NCBI GenBank assembly: GCA_026686845.1
Contig: JAIVEN010000016.1
Coordinates: 2,187,501 to 2,251,500 of the forward strand
Reading direction: 5' to 3'
Origin: Adenanthera pavonina
Taxonomy: Eukaryota > Streptophyta > Magnoliopsida > Fabales > Fabaceae
Length of the DNA stretch: 64,000 nt
Shown in pieces: positions 12,541-24,972 of this stretch (its first letter is position 1; every line of letters begins with the position of its first letter). A program made the translations under genes and the position numbers. The notes under the pieces were generated by a model. That model did not search any database. It worked only from the letters and a program-made list of their open reading frames with translations, and was not told the DNA's origin.

Positions 12541-13324
12541 CAGATCAAGGGCAAACGCTAATAAAGGATAAGAAAATGATTGCAAAAGCCTAGTGTTTTC
12601 TTTTTACTACCCGGCCCGTCACTTTTTCACACCTTTTTACGGCCAATCTCACGCCATTTGGAATCATGAAAATTTCTATTTCTATCGAGTGCATAATTAA
12701 ACGATCGATCGATAAAGAAAAAAACACCGTGTTTGACTCACGTTTTCAACTTATGGACAAGGCGGTAGGCGCACATAAGAAATGCCCATATTAGATTCAT
12801 CTCAACACTCTAATTCACTTCTTTCTAGATCTATTATTATGATCTCCGATCTCAAATACAACACACCATTACCTATCTCATATGCCAACAAAAATAGTTA
12901 AAATTGGTAAAACTAATAATTAAATTTCTAGCAAAAAATATATATATGCGTATTGGAGAATAGAAATCACACATTTAAAAATATGAAGAATGATCGATGA
13001 AAGGATATATATGCGTGTATGTGACAATCTTGATCACGTAGCTTATTAAACTATTTTATATTTTAAACAAATTTATTATTTTTCTTTATATGTGTAATTT
13101 TATCTTTTGTCTCTTATATTAAGGGACAAAAGAAGTATCATTTTGTAGGTGGGGCCTCAGAAGTGGTTGTGGATGTGGCGGTGGGGACTGAGTCACTATG
13201 TATGTGGGATGGATCGATCTTAATTTTTGTAGATATGGATTACTTCATTTAATTCTTTATGTAAGTTACCTTCTAGAAGGATTCTATGATCTAAAATATA
13301 AATCACTTTATAAAAATTTGTAAA

Positions 13325-13553
13325 GTACTCTCTCCGATCCTTAATATAAGTCATTTTTAACTATCTCACTGAAACAAAAAAAATTGTTTTATGATTAAAA
13401 TTGTCTTAAAAATAATGTAGTTGCCATCTGTACCCTAATAAATATCACAAATTTAAATAATTCATTTTCTCTCTCACAATAAAATAAGGATATTTTTTAA
13501 ATAAAATAATTAATACTTTAGAAACCTATGGAAGGTGACTTACATATAGTACT
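13325..13553. mobile_element. Stowaway-like MITE remnant
   Basis: The left end reads tactctctccgatccttaat and carries an ataagtca motif. The right end, on the complementary strand, has agtactatatgtaagtcacc. Such CTCCCTCCG-like ends flanked by TA are typical of Stowaway (Tc1/mariner) MITEs. The ends are diverged and no coding capacity is present. Confidence 0.45.
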
Positions 13554-13952
13554 ACTAAAATATTCTAGAATGTGACTAATAAAAAGAATTAGAGCTATAT
13601 TAATTACTTTATTTCAAAAACACCTTTCTTGAAAATTGTTTTATGAAGCATTAATTATTTTAGAAAGTTTAAATATATAATATTAATTAGGGGTAAAGAT
13701 GAAAATTAAAGTAAATATTAGATAATTTTATTAATGCAACTAATATTTCTTGGTTCTTATGAGATAGTTGAAAGAGACTAACATTAAGAAGTAAAAAGAG
13801 TACTCATATTCTTGGCACAACAGCTAGCTTGTTCTTATAATTAATAATTAATTATTGCATCCTGAATAAGGACGACTAAACTAGGGTGCGTTTAAGAAGA
13901 GTGATTATTGTTTCAATGGCCTCAATTTGGGATCTACATGGTGTACTAACAA

Positions 13953-14278
13953 ATACTCCCTCATGTCCTTTTTATTAATCACATTTTAGAAACTTTCTAT
14001 GGTTCTAAATCGTGTCCTTTTTATTAATCACATTTTAGAAACTTTCTATGGTTCTAAACGTAAGTCACCTTCTATGAATTTTTGGAACATTAATTATTTT
14101 ATTTTTAAAATATCCTTATTTAATCATAAGAAAAAATATTGATTGTTTTAATTTGTAATATTTATTAGAGGATAAAGATAAAAAATACATTAATTTTAAG
14201 ATAATTTTAATAATGTAATAATTTTTTTTTATTTTAATGAGTTTGTTAAAAATAACTTATATTAAGAGTATACTACTC
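13953..14278. mobile_element. Stowaway-like MITE containing a 49-bp tandem repeat
   Basis: It starts tactccctcatgtcc and ends ...aagagtatactactcc, with AT-rich non-coding sequence between. Its left part contains two near-identical 49-bp units (13964-14012 and 14013-14060). The element resembles the one at 13325-13553 in carrying 'taagtcaccttctatg'. Boundaries were judged by eye. Confidence 0.4.
13964..14060. repeat. Two-copy direct repeat, 49-bp unit
   Basis: Unit 1 (13964-14012) and unit 2 (14013-14060) are identical over about 46 bases (starting tgtcctttttattaatcaca) and then diverge. The identity implies a recent slippage or unequal-exchange event in a MITE arm. Confidence 0.9.
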
Positions 14279-14477
14279 CTGGGCACAGAGAAAGAGACGC
14301 TATAACCGTTATAGCCTTAACCCTCAAATTCCCAACTCCCACCCTCCATCATCGCCTTTCCTTACTTGGTCTCCTCACACAATCACATTCGCTGCTACCT
14401 ATAATAGTAGGTGCTGTTGATCAATACCTGATCCCGACCCTTCAACTCTTTTTTCACCTTCAAAACTTCAACCATGC

Positions 14478-14501
14478 ATATATATATATATATATATATA
14501 A
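14478..14501. repeat. (TA)n microsatellite
   Basis: About twelve TA units, directly after 'aaccatgca'. Confidence 0.9.
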
Positions 14502-15306
14502 CTTTCATCAAGCACTAACATATATATCAGCTAAACCCTCTTTTACATTAAACAATACCATATGATTCGCATATATGTAATTAATTCAGACTCAAGTTTC
14601 GTGCTCATTCCATGATCGAGCATTACATATATTAAGCAATTGAGTTCAACTATAATTTTTTTATTGATAAAATGATCATATACATTAATTGGAGTTAGTA
14701 TGTTCAACATCATGCATGCGACTCAATGACAACCTCCTACGATTTCTTTTGGCGCTAAGTTTGATATACAATATAGATATATATAATAAAATTGGATAAG
14801 AATCACAATGGATAGGGCAAGTATAAAAAATTAATATCATCTAATTATTAATTATTGATGATGACGCTTTCAGTTCACAGTGCGAATAGTGTCATTGAGG
14901 TGGACATACAATAAACTATTCATCTAAAAGAAAATTAAAACAGAAAACAATATAGTATTAATGCGATGCAATATGGTTGAATTGAGAATATTGTACGTGG
15001 ATATGAACGAGGTAGAATTTTTTTTTTTGAGGGGAGAGGGCAATAATATGTAGGGAAATGTGTGATGGGGACGTGGCATTTGGAGTTGAATTTGAAAAGG
15101 GAGGGGTTTGGTATATGTCCTATATGGGGGGTAGTGGGGACAAGACCTTGAAAAGCAATGCCCCCATTATGATAAAGTAATGAAGCTTCATTTGGAAACT
15201 TAATCAAACTACATTTTTATTATCACTTACGTCCCTATCCCCCTCTGCCTGTTTTATTAACGCTCAATCGCTTCTTGTTAATTTGATTAAGCCGCTTTTC
15301 AAATTG

Positions 15307-15328
15307 CAGCTAGCTAGCTAGCTAGCTT
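15307..15328. repeat. (AGCT)n tetranucleotide repeat
   Basis: About five GCTA units in a row (gcagctagctagctagctag pattern), a self-complementary tetramer. Confidence 0.85.
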
Positions 15329-15404
15329 TCGTTTTTCTGATTAATATATATGCATTAGCTATAACAACCAAGAATACCAAGAATATGCCTTTCTTTGCAC
15401 AACA

Positions 15405-15710
15405 TACTCCTTCCAATCTTTTTATAAGAACTTTTTTTAAAATTTTTTTTTATCCTTTTTATAAAGGATCTTGTAATATTTAATGAGATTTTTCCTATTT
15501 TACCCTCATCACTTATTTTATCTTATAAACTGTCATTAGACTTTTTAGATAAAAGAGATACTCTCAGTTAATCAAATGATATTTAGTGTGGATTGCATTA
15601 GTAAATTAAATAGGGATAAAAAATATTTAGTTTTTTTTTCAAAATTTTAAAAAGATAACTAATTTCGTAAAATAGTTGGAAATCCCTTAAAAAAAGAACT
15701 AGAAGAAGTA
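15405..15710. mobile_element. Stowaway-like MITE
   Basis: About 306 bp that begins tactccttccaatctttt and ends agaactagaagaagta. The two ends are approximate reverse complements flanked by TA, the Stowaway arrangement. The AT-rich interior contains no open frame. Confidence 0.5.
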
Positions 15711-17142
15711 TTTATCGCCCTTCAACACTATGAACCAGTAATTTTCAGACACTTTTAATGTATAATTAAGAGCATATAAACTACTGAAATAAAACAGTAC
15801 ACGGATCAATAGCATACCTTGAAATTAAAATTGTGAGTAATCTATCCTTTCAACAAGAGTGATGATCTATGGAGAGGAAGAATCACATGTACAATTCACT
15901 TAGACCACTTGATAGAAAATGTAAGAGATCAAGAGAGGCTTAAGATTTCAAAATGAGATAAAATGTGTTATTTTTTGTAAAAGATGACATCATCCTTAGT
16001 TGGCTTAATTAAATAAGATCACTCACTCCAAAATTGGTTTGTAAGTTGGGACCTCTTTCATAATACTCTAGTCAAAATTAAATATTATGATTTATTAACC
16101 CAATCCTTTTTTAATGAAGTGCTAATCATAAACACTTAATAGCTGTAATCTGGTAATTAATTTTGTGAAATATCTTAATTACCCAGAAATAAGAAGTATT
16201 ATTTTTTTTAAAGAAAAAAAAGAAGAAAAAGGAGCAGATCGTTCCATGCATGTTCATTTTGCGTAGAGAAGAGAAGAGACTCTGTATATATAGTTGGACA
16301 TGTGCGATTGTTTAATGGTATAATTAACAAGAGAGTAGAGGATAATGATGGTCCTAATAACCAAAGAATGAATGAAATGGACGCTTTTGTGAATTAAAGC
16401 AAGGGAGCCAGGATTGTAATTAAATGTAGATGAGAAGTCAAAGTGGGTGGCGAGGGTGAACCAGAAATCAAACATAGAGCGAAACGATGAGGATTGATTG
16501 GGATGATAACATACATACATACATACACAGACATATATACTACATGTGGTTTTTGTTTTTGACGACCAAAAAGAAGGCACAGATTGGCATGCAGTCATCA
16601 CACACCAAATCTGTCGTTTCAAAACTTACCATTTTGAGCCGATCGACAGTAGTGATTAATTATAGGGATGCCCCAACATCTTGTTTGGTTTCAGCTCAAT
16701 CCCTCCTTTTTGTAACCTCTCTCCATCCTCAGCCATCTTCCACGTACTTTCTATATCTCCCCATTTCTCCATGTGCACCCATTTGCTATATGTCGGCAGA
16801 AAACCCGAGAATATCTGTTCATACATAAGCATATCAATCATTAATTTTTATCATTTAAATATTGTAATATCCACATTATACGATTTTCCCTCTCTAATTT
16901 TTAATATAAAATTATTTTAATTGAATGACATGGATTAAGAAGAATATTTAAAATTAATTAATTATCTCATTTTTTTTTCAAAATCTCAATATTTTTTTAA
17001 AACTATCCTTATTTATTTTTTTTTCTCTTTAAATATATTAAATAAGAACATTTTTTAAAAATGTATAATAAATACCACCTCATATATTGTAAAAGGTTTT
17101 ATATTCAGGATCAATGTAAAAGGTCCTATATATAGAACCAGA
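15711..17142. other. Intergenic, no gene seen
   Basis: Overlapping open frames on both strands at 16254-16920 lack recognisable motifs and are disrupted by low-complexity sequence, including a CATA tetranucleotide repeat (16510-16527). Their lengths (60-122 codons) are within what chance gives. No exon or RNA gene recognised. Confidence 0.45.
16510..16527. repeat. (CATA)n microsatellite
   Basis: About four and a half ACAT units (acatacatacatacatac). Confidence 0.85.
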
Positions 17143-17395
17143 GGGAGTATTTTATATCAACTATACATATATCAAAAAAATTATTTTTTTAACTAAAATC
17201 AATGTAAAATGTATTTATATTTTCTATTTTATTTTTATTAAATATTTTATTTTTTTATTATTATTATTATTATAGGGTTATAAATAAAAAAAGATGAACC
17301 ATTAAAAATAAGAATAAAATAGAAAGAATATTCAATGTTCTATATTTTAGATAAAAAATTTATTATATAAAATATCTTATAATATAAATCTATAC
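17143..17395. mobile_element. MITE, family A copy 2
   Basis: The segment follows ccagagggagtat and shares with 10092-10362 a run of similar sequence (tatcaactatacatatatca, a stretch of T then aacta-aaatcaatgtaaaa, and tattttctattttattttta). It ends in aaaatatcttataatataaa like copy 1. Similarity over most of the length supports a dispersed non-autonomous family. Confidence 0.5.
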
Positions 17396-18469
17396 ATCCT
17401 GGGCTTCAGGCTTCAGCACTTGTCGCACTACTTGGGAGAATACGCTATATATATAAGCGACGCAATTCAGCCTCAAGCAGCAGCAGCAAAAGAGCAAAAC
17501 ACACAAACTGCGAATTTCAAATCCCATTCCAAAAGAGCCATTCCTTACGTCTTGTTGCGCTGTTGCCGGCAGATGAACACATGTATATATAGTTGCAGAC
17601 AAAAGTCGCATCCTCTAAACCTTAATTTATCAAATAAAATATAGTTGCAAATTAGAGTGAGGTAATTTTGTAAATTACCATTAAAACTACATATGATGAC
17701 TTCGAAACCTTTCGTCCTTTATTCTAATTTTTAAAATACAACGATATTATGTAATTTTGTAAGTTCATTTTATAGAATTAGAATTTGCTTTTTTTTTTTT
17801 TATGTGGACTGGATCCCGTGAAAGGAATAGTAAGTAGTTTAATTAATTGAAATGGGTATTGGGAATCGTGCCTGCATGGTGACGTTATTGAGTTGAAAGG
17901 GACGGTAGGATTCTGAAAGTGGACCAGACCCAGCCTTCACCTCTCAGGTGGGCCCCTTTATGAAAGGAGCCTCCAGATAAAAGGGCCCCAGCACCGTATG
18001 GATCGGAGTGAAAAAGCCCCTTTTGAAAGCACCCCCTAATTCGCCACCTTGCTTTACCACTCGCGGTTGTAAGCGCGTGTGCACTCAAACTCCCTCCTGG
18101 ATTGTTACAAAACTGCCGTGCGGCACGCCCTTTCCTTTCTCATGTCATTTCCAGGGAAAATTACTCATTTTACTTTAATTTAAATTAAAATTAAATTAAA
18201 TTGTTTCTTATTAAAAATTTTTATTAAATATCGTTAACAAAACAATATTATTTTTTATTTAGACTATATCCTCACATTTTTTAAACAAATAAACGTGTAT
18301 CACATTGTGAAAATAATATTTCTTTTGCAAAGTTGATAAGAAATTTAACAAAATGATTTAAATCTTAGAAGGAACATCATCTATAAAATCATTTTTTGTT
18401 TTCAAAATGAACGAATACTGACAAATAACTTTTTTGCATGCGTATATTTCTTGTTTTAATATATTATGC

Positions 18470-18749
18470 AGTTCCTTTTATCCAAAATATAGTAAGTCAT
18501 ATTTGACTAATTATATAAAAATAAAAAAATAATTTTTGTTAAATTTATTTATCAAAAAATATATTATTTTTAATAGTACTCCTATTTAATGTATTATATT
18601 TGAAATTTATCATTTTTCTTACATTTAATTACAAGCAAAGTTAAAATAGAAAAAAAAATTAATGTTCTAAAATTTGTCAAATAAAATTTATATTTTGAAA
18701 AAAAAAACTTTTAAAACTGGATCTTTATTTTGGATCAGAGAGAGTACTT
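18470..18749. mobile_element. MITE remnant
   Basis: The left end contains ccttttatccaaaatatagt and the right end, read on the other strand, has ctctctgatccaaaataaag. They are imperfect inverted repeats enclosing about 210 bp of AT-rich, non-coding sequence. Class is uncertain, Stowaway-like by its ctctctgatcc/agtact end. Confidence 0.4.
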
Positions 18750-19139
18750 GTTAATGTGAATGAGTAACCATTTTTTATTTGAAAAGCCAAGTGAGTTAGT
18801 TAACAAGTTTGCTTGAATTTTTTTTCATAATTAGGGATTTAATCTTAATTAATGTGGTAACAGACCAAAAAGAGGTTGAAGTTGCTAATACTAGATGAAA
18901 TGAAAATGAAGGTAGAACGCCTACTGTATACTATAATGAAGGTCCAAAAGGCTAAACATCATTAATGTAAATTGACCACCCATAACCTCCCGATCTTAAA
19001 TCAGCGCTTTGCTCCTTAATTTCGATCTATTGGGCGGTGGGAGGAGGAAGCCCACCCGCCCCATTCTGTCCATCGAACCATTAGTGTTCTCCAAAGTTTT
19101 TTTTCCCCCTCATTTGGCCAGGATCTCCAAAGTTACTAA

Positions 19140-19395
19140 CAGTATCTTTTTCGGTTAATAAAAATTGTCATTTCAGAATTTTTAAAATTTTTCATGATAT
19201 TTATTACTTTAAAATTTTAAAAAAACATTAATTAATTATTTTATTATTTTATTTTTTATTAATATCAAATGAATCATTTAAGAGTACATTTAAATTAAAA
19301 TTATTTTCACAAAATACTATTAAAATTTACAATATTCTATATCATTTAATAATTTTCTTGGTTTATGTAAAAGTTTTTACAATTGGGGGAGTACT
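19140..19395. mobile_element. MITE remnant
   Basis: The right end ttacaattgggggagtact is a typical Stowaway-like terminus in reverse orientation. The left end (cagtatctttttcggttaat) is diverged. The interior is AT-rich without open frames. Confidence 0.35.
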
Positions 19396-20385
19396 ATTTG
19401 CACCGAAAACCAACGAAACCCAAGAGATCATTAATGGTTATAGTCATTGAAGGAATGGTTAATTTATCAGCAGAGCCAAATTGGATTGTGTGAAATGGCA
19501 AAACCACAACTGTGTGTCTGCAAGCCTCCAAAGGATATGAAATGTTGAAGAGCAAAAATTGCAGTAGTGGGTTCGAACGTGAGTGTGTTTTTCATGTAAC
19601 AGTTGCTTTTGTGGTATATATGTTAATGTAGAGTAGTTGTTGCACGTATGTTTGGTTTGGTTGTAAGGTTACGAGTACTTTGGTTGACAGTACTAAATGG
19701 GATGGATACTTTTAGTTAAATATTAAGTGGGTCTGAAGTTCTAGTTATAAGGCGTGTTGATTAAAGAAAATTTTAAGTTGGAGAAACTGCAACGAAATGA
19801 AAAGCTCTGCGGCACCAAAACTTGGTGGGGGGGGGGGGGTCAATTAAATATAATGTACACGTGGGCTGTCTCTAAGTCTGATCATCCCGTCCCCAATATC
19901 TTGTGTTGCGTACCACTGGGCGGACAAACAGCCCATCAAGCCCAATCATACAGGGACCTTGCCAATGGGGCACAGGGAAACTCTTCTTTGATAAAACCAA
20001 AAAAAAAAAAAACCTTGCTACATCCCATATGATATGACGATGAAGAAGTGGAGGGTAAAAGTAGTATTTTTATTTTTTCGGCTTAAACAAGAATGATGAG
20101 AAGGGAAGACGCTCCTATAAATAAGGTAATGTATTATAAATTTTATATTTTGTGATTTTATTGATGTTCATTTCTAGAGTTGCTTTAACAATTTGTCTTC
20201 TTTTTTAAAAAAAAAATAATTTGTCTTTGGTAGTACGAGCCATGGCATGGTTCACCCCTTGTCTTCGATGACCCAAAGGGGCTTTTTCCAAAGGCTTATT
20301 GAAGTGTGTGTGTCAGACTATTAACAAAGGAATGAGACCGTTTCTCCACATGCATGCTTCCTCATCTTCCTGCATTCATAAATAA

Positions 20386-22727
20386 GCAGGGGCAGGGATT
20401 AAAAACCCAAACCCAGTCCAACCCGAGTGACCCAGTCCAGTTTGAGCCCGATGTTTGGGGTCAGGCTAATTGGCTGGGTAAGATTGGGTTACGGGCTGTC
20501 TACACGGATCCTTGGTCTAGCTCGGCCCGAGGGTCATATATATTTTTTAATATACAAAACAACATCGTTTGTTGCTTAATAAAAGGAAAAAATTCCTAAC
20601 CCCATCTTATATGCTTTGTTCAGTCTTCACATCATTATCATCGATTAGACCTTCTCCTCTCTAAAACTCACACCTTGCAGCCAATGAACATCTTCCTCTC
20701 CTTCCTTGTTCTTCGACTTGGCAGCTCTCTTCCCTTTCTCTACTCTTAAGCTCTCACACCCATGCAATCCCCTTTCTGTACGTCTTTCATCTGATCTCTA
20801 TGAAGTTATTTGTCGCATTGGGTTGTCTTCACCATTCACCGTCAACGATGTATAGTCGTCGTTGCTCTCTCATGGTATAGTTTTGGCCAGTATATATAGT
20901 CAAGAAAAAGTCGGAATTTCATGATTTTTATGCCAAAAATGGAATCTTTAGGTCCAAATTAGTGAAAAACAAGTTTTGGATTCAAGAAAAAGTCTAAGAT
21001 AAAGAAGGTAGAAATTTAAAGTTCTATTGATGCTTTATGAAGAGAGTCATAAAATCAGTGGCCTAACTTAGTATTTGGTGATGTATTAGGACATCAAGAA
21101 GTCCAAGAAAGTTAGTGAAAGCATTGAAATCAAGTTGAAAAGCAAAAGGAAAGTGTAAAGGTAGTAAAGTTTTCATTTCGCACTTTATTATCTTGCTATG
21201 TTTTAAAATGATTTATGATATGCCCTATTATATATTTGATGAATGATGATTGTTTTGGTTGCTCAAATATGAGAGCTTTGTATTCAAGATGCCCATTTTC
21301 TAAGTTGTTTCACTGTCGAAATTTTTAAGAATAATATGGTGCTAAATGTTTTATCATGATTTTTATGATGTGCTTAATAATATTATATGTGACATATGAC
21401 TTAATACTGAAATTGTTATATCTCTCCATCCCAAATACTAAACATGATAAGGTCAAGCAATGCAAAAGAATCAAGGAGAATTAAAACAAAAGAGTAAGAA
21501 AGTGATGAACAATGTGATTGTGCAAGTTTTGATATTATGCTTTGAAAATATGTACAAGTTTGTATGTGAAGGCTAAGTTCTATTTGATGTATTGAATATG
21601 TTCTTATGTATTACATATCATGTGTAGAATGGTTTGTGAGTAAGATTTAATGATGTATTATGACTATGAAGCTTATTATGAGAGTTATAGCACAATTTTG
21701 TTCAAGTTGATCAATAGTATTTAGAACAGGAGCATTCTTTTCAAAACAGAGCAATCAGGTTAAGTGTTGAAACAACTAGCTGCCTTACCTTTTTAGTCTT
21801 CACAAGTATCCAAGACATAAACTTTGTTTTGTACTTAGATTTGGTGCATATTTGAAATCGGTAAGAGAGAGAGAGAGAGAATAAAACTTTATTATGAGAC
21901 CTTTGTGGATTTTTAGTTTGGGTTCCAAACTTTTTATTGTTTGGAATTCTTACTTATGTAAACTATCGATATAGGTTTTTAGAAGATCCTTCAATACACA
22001 GTTGTATATGCCACACAAAAGGATTGAAGAAAACTATTATATTTCAAAAAGTTCCATTCCAATTTTTGTAGCTAATAAAATATTTTCCCTTTGTTTCTGT
22101 AAGTTTTCTTCACATTTATTTTTCTTCCCTTTTAGAAAAATATAGAGACATGGTTAAGCAAAGGCCTGGCCATCACTGTGGAGTTACAAGTGGTGCTTTT
22201 TCCTCCACTACATATTGTTTTTATAAATCTTTTATGAGTTATTGAAGATTTTCTTTTCATAGAGTATTTTACAACTATATTTTAACATGGTGATTTCTAT
22301 ACAATATATATATATATGTGAGATGAGAAGAGTTGATGGCCAATATAAATAAAGAAATTAGGTATCTACATTTGTAAATAAATTTAAGAATGCCAATATT
22401 GTTTCTGCCCGAGAGTATTTGCTTATTTGGAGTTGAAATTTTCTAGGAATTTTGTTGATTTCCTCTTGGGTATCTTTTTTGGTATTCATTTTTTTTTATT
22501 GGTTTAAATTTTGAGCAAATGTATACAAGAATAGGCATGCTATCCATTGGGAAAAAAAAGTCTAGATTTTTTTCAAATACCAAGCACTCTAACCAGCCCA
22601 AACTGGACCAATCTTGCCTAGTCTGGCCTACTACTCCGATCAAATCAAACCAGACCATGGGTTCCTAAACAAAACCCAATCGAACTGCTACTAAACGTGG
22701 TCCATCCTGGTATACCCCCACCCTTAC
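20386..22727. mobile_element. hAT-like non-autonomous transposon, 2.34 kb
   Basis: The segment is bounded by ataaataa (20378-20385) and ataaatca (22728-22735), an 8-bp pair with 7/8 identity, as expected for the 8-bp target duplication of hAT elements. Its left end starts gcaggggcaggg and its right end, on the complementary strand, starts gtaagggtgggg, a short imperfect terminal inverted repeat. Both subterminal 150-bp regions are GC-rich and share words such as accca-gtcca and gatt-gggtt. The interior contains no transposase that I can recognise; only short frames occur. It is therefore probably a deletion derivative moved by another element's enzyme. Boundaries are supported by the flanking repeat, class by end sequence. 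Confidence 0.5.
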
Positions 22728-23700
22728 ATAAATCATAGGAAATTACCACATCCCATGCGGATACCTTATATATGTATTTATAGAGAAAAATAAAACACAC
22801 CACAAGCAGTGTTTTTAAATTGATAAATTTGAATAATTAATATATTAATATGAATAAATAATATAAAGCGTACAAGTTATCTTATTAACAATACAACTCA
22901 TTTTTTAAATGGACCCAAATCTATCTAGTTAGGAAATTAGAATTATATAAAAAATCAATTAATATGAAATTTTTTTCTCAAAAAAAGTTTGACGCCTGCC
23001 ACCTGTGTCGTTGATATCGTGTAAGCCACTGCTTGTCCCACCTGGCCCCATATCCTATGTTCTTTTCACGTGCGCCGCTCCTCTGCCTTATCATTCCAAC
23101 ACACATTCATTACATTTTATGGCTTTTTAAGGTCACCATACATATTCAAAGTCAATAATGAATACGTAAAGCGTGTGAGATGTATTTATTTATTTATGAA
23201 AGTAAAATCTATTTATTAAAATTCCAAGTCTGTTTGCTTGATTAAGCTTTTTGTGGTTACAATATGAATACAACTTACTTATGTGGGACCCTTTGTTTAT
23301 TAAATTGGCAGTATCACAATATTTATTAAAATAAGAAAACTCGTATTGGGAGCTGCAGCGCTCTTTCTAATAAAATAAAAAAAAAAATCTTAAAACACAA
23401 GTCGACCATGATCATGAAAAACGCTAAAATAGAAAGCGACATTGAGTTGAGGAGACTAATTAAAAATTGCAGTTGCTTGTAATTGTTTCATAGATTGCGT
23501 CAGAGAATCGTCTTGGAAAATAAAAATAGGAAGAAGATGGATCGATCGGATGGGAGTGGACGGAGTCGTACCTTATGGAGAAGGTGGAACGAAGAAGATT
23601 CGTGGAAATGAAGACGCGCTCGTGCATCTATATATATATATATATATTGGTATGTGTGTATGTATAATAGCACGAGTTAAGAAAGCAAGGAGTCAGAGAT
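22728..23700. other. Intergenic and probable promoter of the small downstream gene
   Basis: AT-rich with no coding exon. A GC-richer patch at 22990-23110 and the sequence 23540-23650 with a TA-rich tract (about 23629-23648) precede the gene at 23701. The TA tract may serve as its TATA region. A 61-codon frame at 23550-23735 overlaps the gene start in another frame and lacks motifs. Confidence 0.4.
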
Positions 23701-24099
23701 ATGCGGTCAGGAAGGTGCAGGGAGCACCCAGATAACAAACAACTACCTGGTGTTTGCTCTTCTTGCTTAAGAGAAAAACTTTCGCAGCTCCAACTTCATT
23801 CCAACCACAAACCGCTTTCTCCTTCGGAAGTCACCTCCTCAAATTATGTGTCCCAAGCAGTTTATCATCGTCGACGCCACCGTCGGGATGCATCGGATGT
23901 GATGGACTCGGTGTCTTCCTCTGAGTTCTATGGGCTCACCAAGAGCAGATCGATGGCCTTTGCCTCAAGAAACGGAGTTTGTGGGAGTTATACAAGGACG
24001 AAGAAAGATGGATTTTGGTCCAAGCTTGTTAAATTGACGAGAAAGGGTACCCAGAATGTCTTGAAGCACTCTACAACCCTAAGAGAGGGACAGGGTTAG
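23701..24099 (+). CDS. Small Cys-His motif protein resembling the N-terminal region of DUF740/OCTOPUS-type proteins
   Basis: One uninterrupted frame of 132 residues starts MRSGRCREHPDNKQLPGVC and ends at TAG. Residues 6-23 carry the pattern C-x2-HP...PGVC-x2-CLREKL, which plant OCTOPUS-like (DUF740) proteins show at their N-terminus. A basic RRRHRRD patch follows near residue 57, a serine run near 70, and a KDGFWSKLVKL segment near 101. DUF740 proteins are much longer and act at the plasma membrane in phloem patterning. Short relatives with only these elements are common in plants but have no known function. The start is the first ATG after the TA-rich tract. No intron is needed. Real-gene status is likely from composition; function is unknown. 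Confidence 0.7.
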   Translation: MRSGRCREHPDNKQLPGVCSSCLREKLSQLQLHSNHKPLSPSEVTSSNYVSQAVYHRRRHRRDASDVMDSVSSSEFYGLTKSRSMAFASRNGVCGSYTRTKKDGFWSKLVKLTRKGTQNVLKHSTTLREGQG

Positions 24100-24972
24100 T
24101 GATCGTTATTTGTTGGCTTATGGTTATTAGAGAACCACCATTTGTAGATGTCCTAGTCCTAGTGTTAAGTATTAATCTAGGAACTTCAGGTGTTTAAAGT
24201 TTTTGAGACTAAACATTAATTAGAAGTGCAGCGCATTCAAAGATGAAAACCTGCGTGTGGCTATCTTGTATCTGCAGAAGATTTAAAGATGATGATATAT
24301 AGCTCAGAATTACCAGCTTATCTTGTAGGCTGCACAACAATTTTTACTTCATTGAAAAGAAAACCTTAATAATCGTTTGCAGGTTCCTTCTTGGCTCATA
24401 CGGCTTACAGTTAAATTGCTGCTGCTAATTAAGTATACAGTAATCGGATCGTAGAACGAGCTTCAGGCAAATTTCATTACTATTCAACTCATTAACCTAG
24501 AATCATAAAAACCAAAACCCCGATAAGTAGAATAATCTAGAAAATATTAAAGATGCCATGGATGATTAAAGTGTCCCAAGCAAATCCAACGAAGGATTAC
24601 CCTTAAAAACCTTCTCATTGTTACATCTACACCCAAGTTTAAAGATTACAAAACAAGAAGTAATGCCACCAGCAAGACACGAAAGCACATGCCAAACGCA
24701 TCCTCGGTGGAATTAATTTATGAATCCATGACAGGCAGAACATCTGGCAACACTTTCTGCAACTACAATTTTGGTATATTTCCCTAGGCGACATCTACCG
24801 TTTGTATTTCATTGGTTTGTAACGTATAGCAGTTTCTGTATTTCGTTGGGGAATCGACTACCAAAAATTTTCTGATCACAACATATCAGACTATGCCATT
24901 TCTGTACATGATTGTATGGACTTACATTCCCAATTCTAAGACACTTTCAATTTCTTGCCTAGAAGATGAATA

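Larger units (their letters stand above)
10363..13320. other. Gene-free interval with a GC-richer island at 10.36-11.2 kb
   Basis: The stretch 10363-11200 is clearly richer in G and C than its surroundings and reads like a promoter or transcribed leader, yet no open frame above about 70 codons shows a motif. The remainder (11200-13320) is AT-rich, with TA and TG microsatellites. No tRNA, known miRNA or coding exon was recognised by eye. Confidence 0.4.
14279..15404. other. Intergenic, no gene seen
   Basis: A cytosine-rich stretch at 14290-14470 is followed by a TA microsatellite (14478-14501). A G-rich stretch at 15005-15200 has only an antisense 90-codon frame without motifs. An AGCT-repeat lies at 15307-15328. 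The C-rich and G-rich patches resemble promoter or transcript sequence but contain no exon I can defend. Confidence 0.4.
17396..20377. other. Gene-free interval with MITE remnants and a GC-richer patch
   Basis: The patch 17880-18145 is GC-rich, with a 67-codon antisense frame and no motif. The AT-rich segments 18470-18749 and 19140-19395 have MITE-like ends. A run of 13 G residues occurs at 19827-19839. No gene, tRNA or recognised small-RNA precursor was seen. Confidence 0.45.

Noticed and set aside
16254..16920. Overlapping open frames of up to 122 codons on both strands
   Set aside because: They overlap one another, contain low-complexity repeats such as CATA, and show no family motif.
17885..18088. 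67-codon antisense frame in a GC-richer patch
   Set aside because: No recognisable motif, no start context and no splice partner; kept only as part of the intergenic description.
19827..19839. Run of 13 G residues as a possible G-quadruplex switch
   Set aside because: It is a single homopolymer tract without spaced G-runs and lies in no gene or promoter that I can identify.
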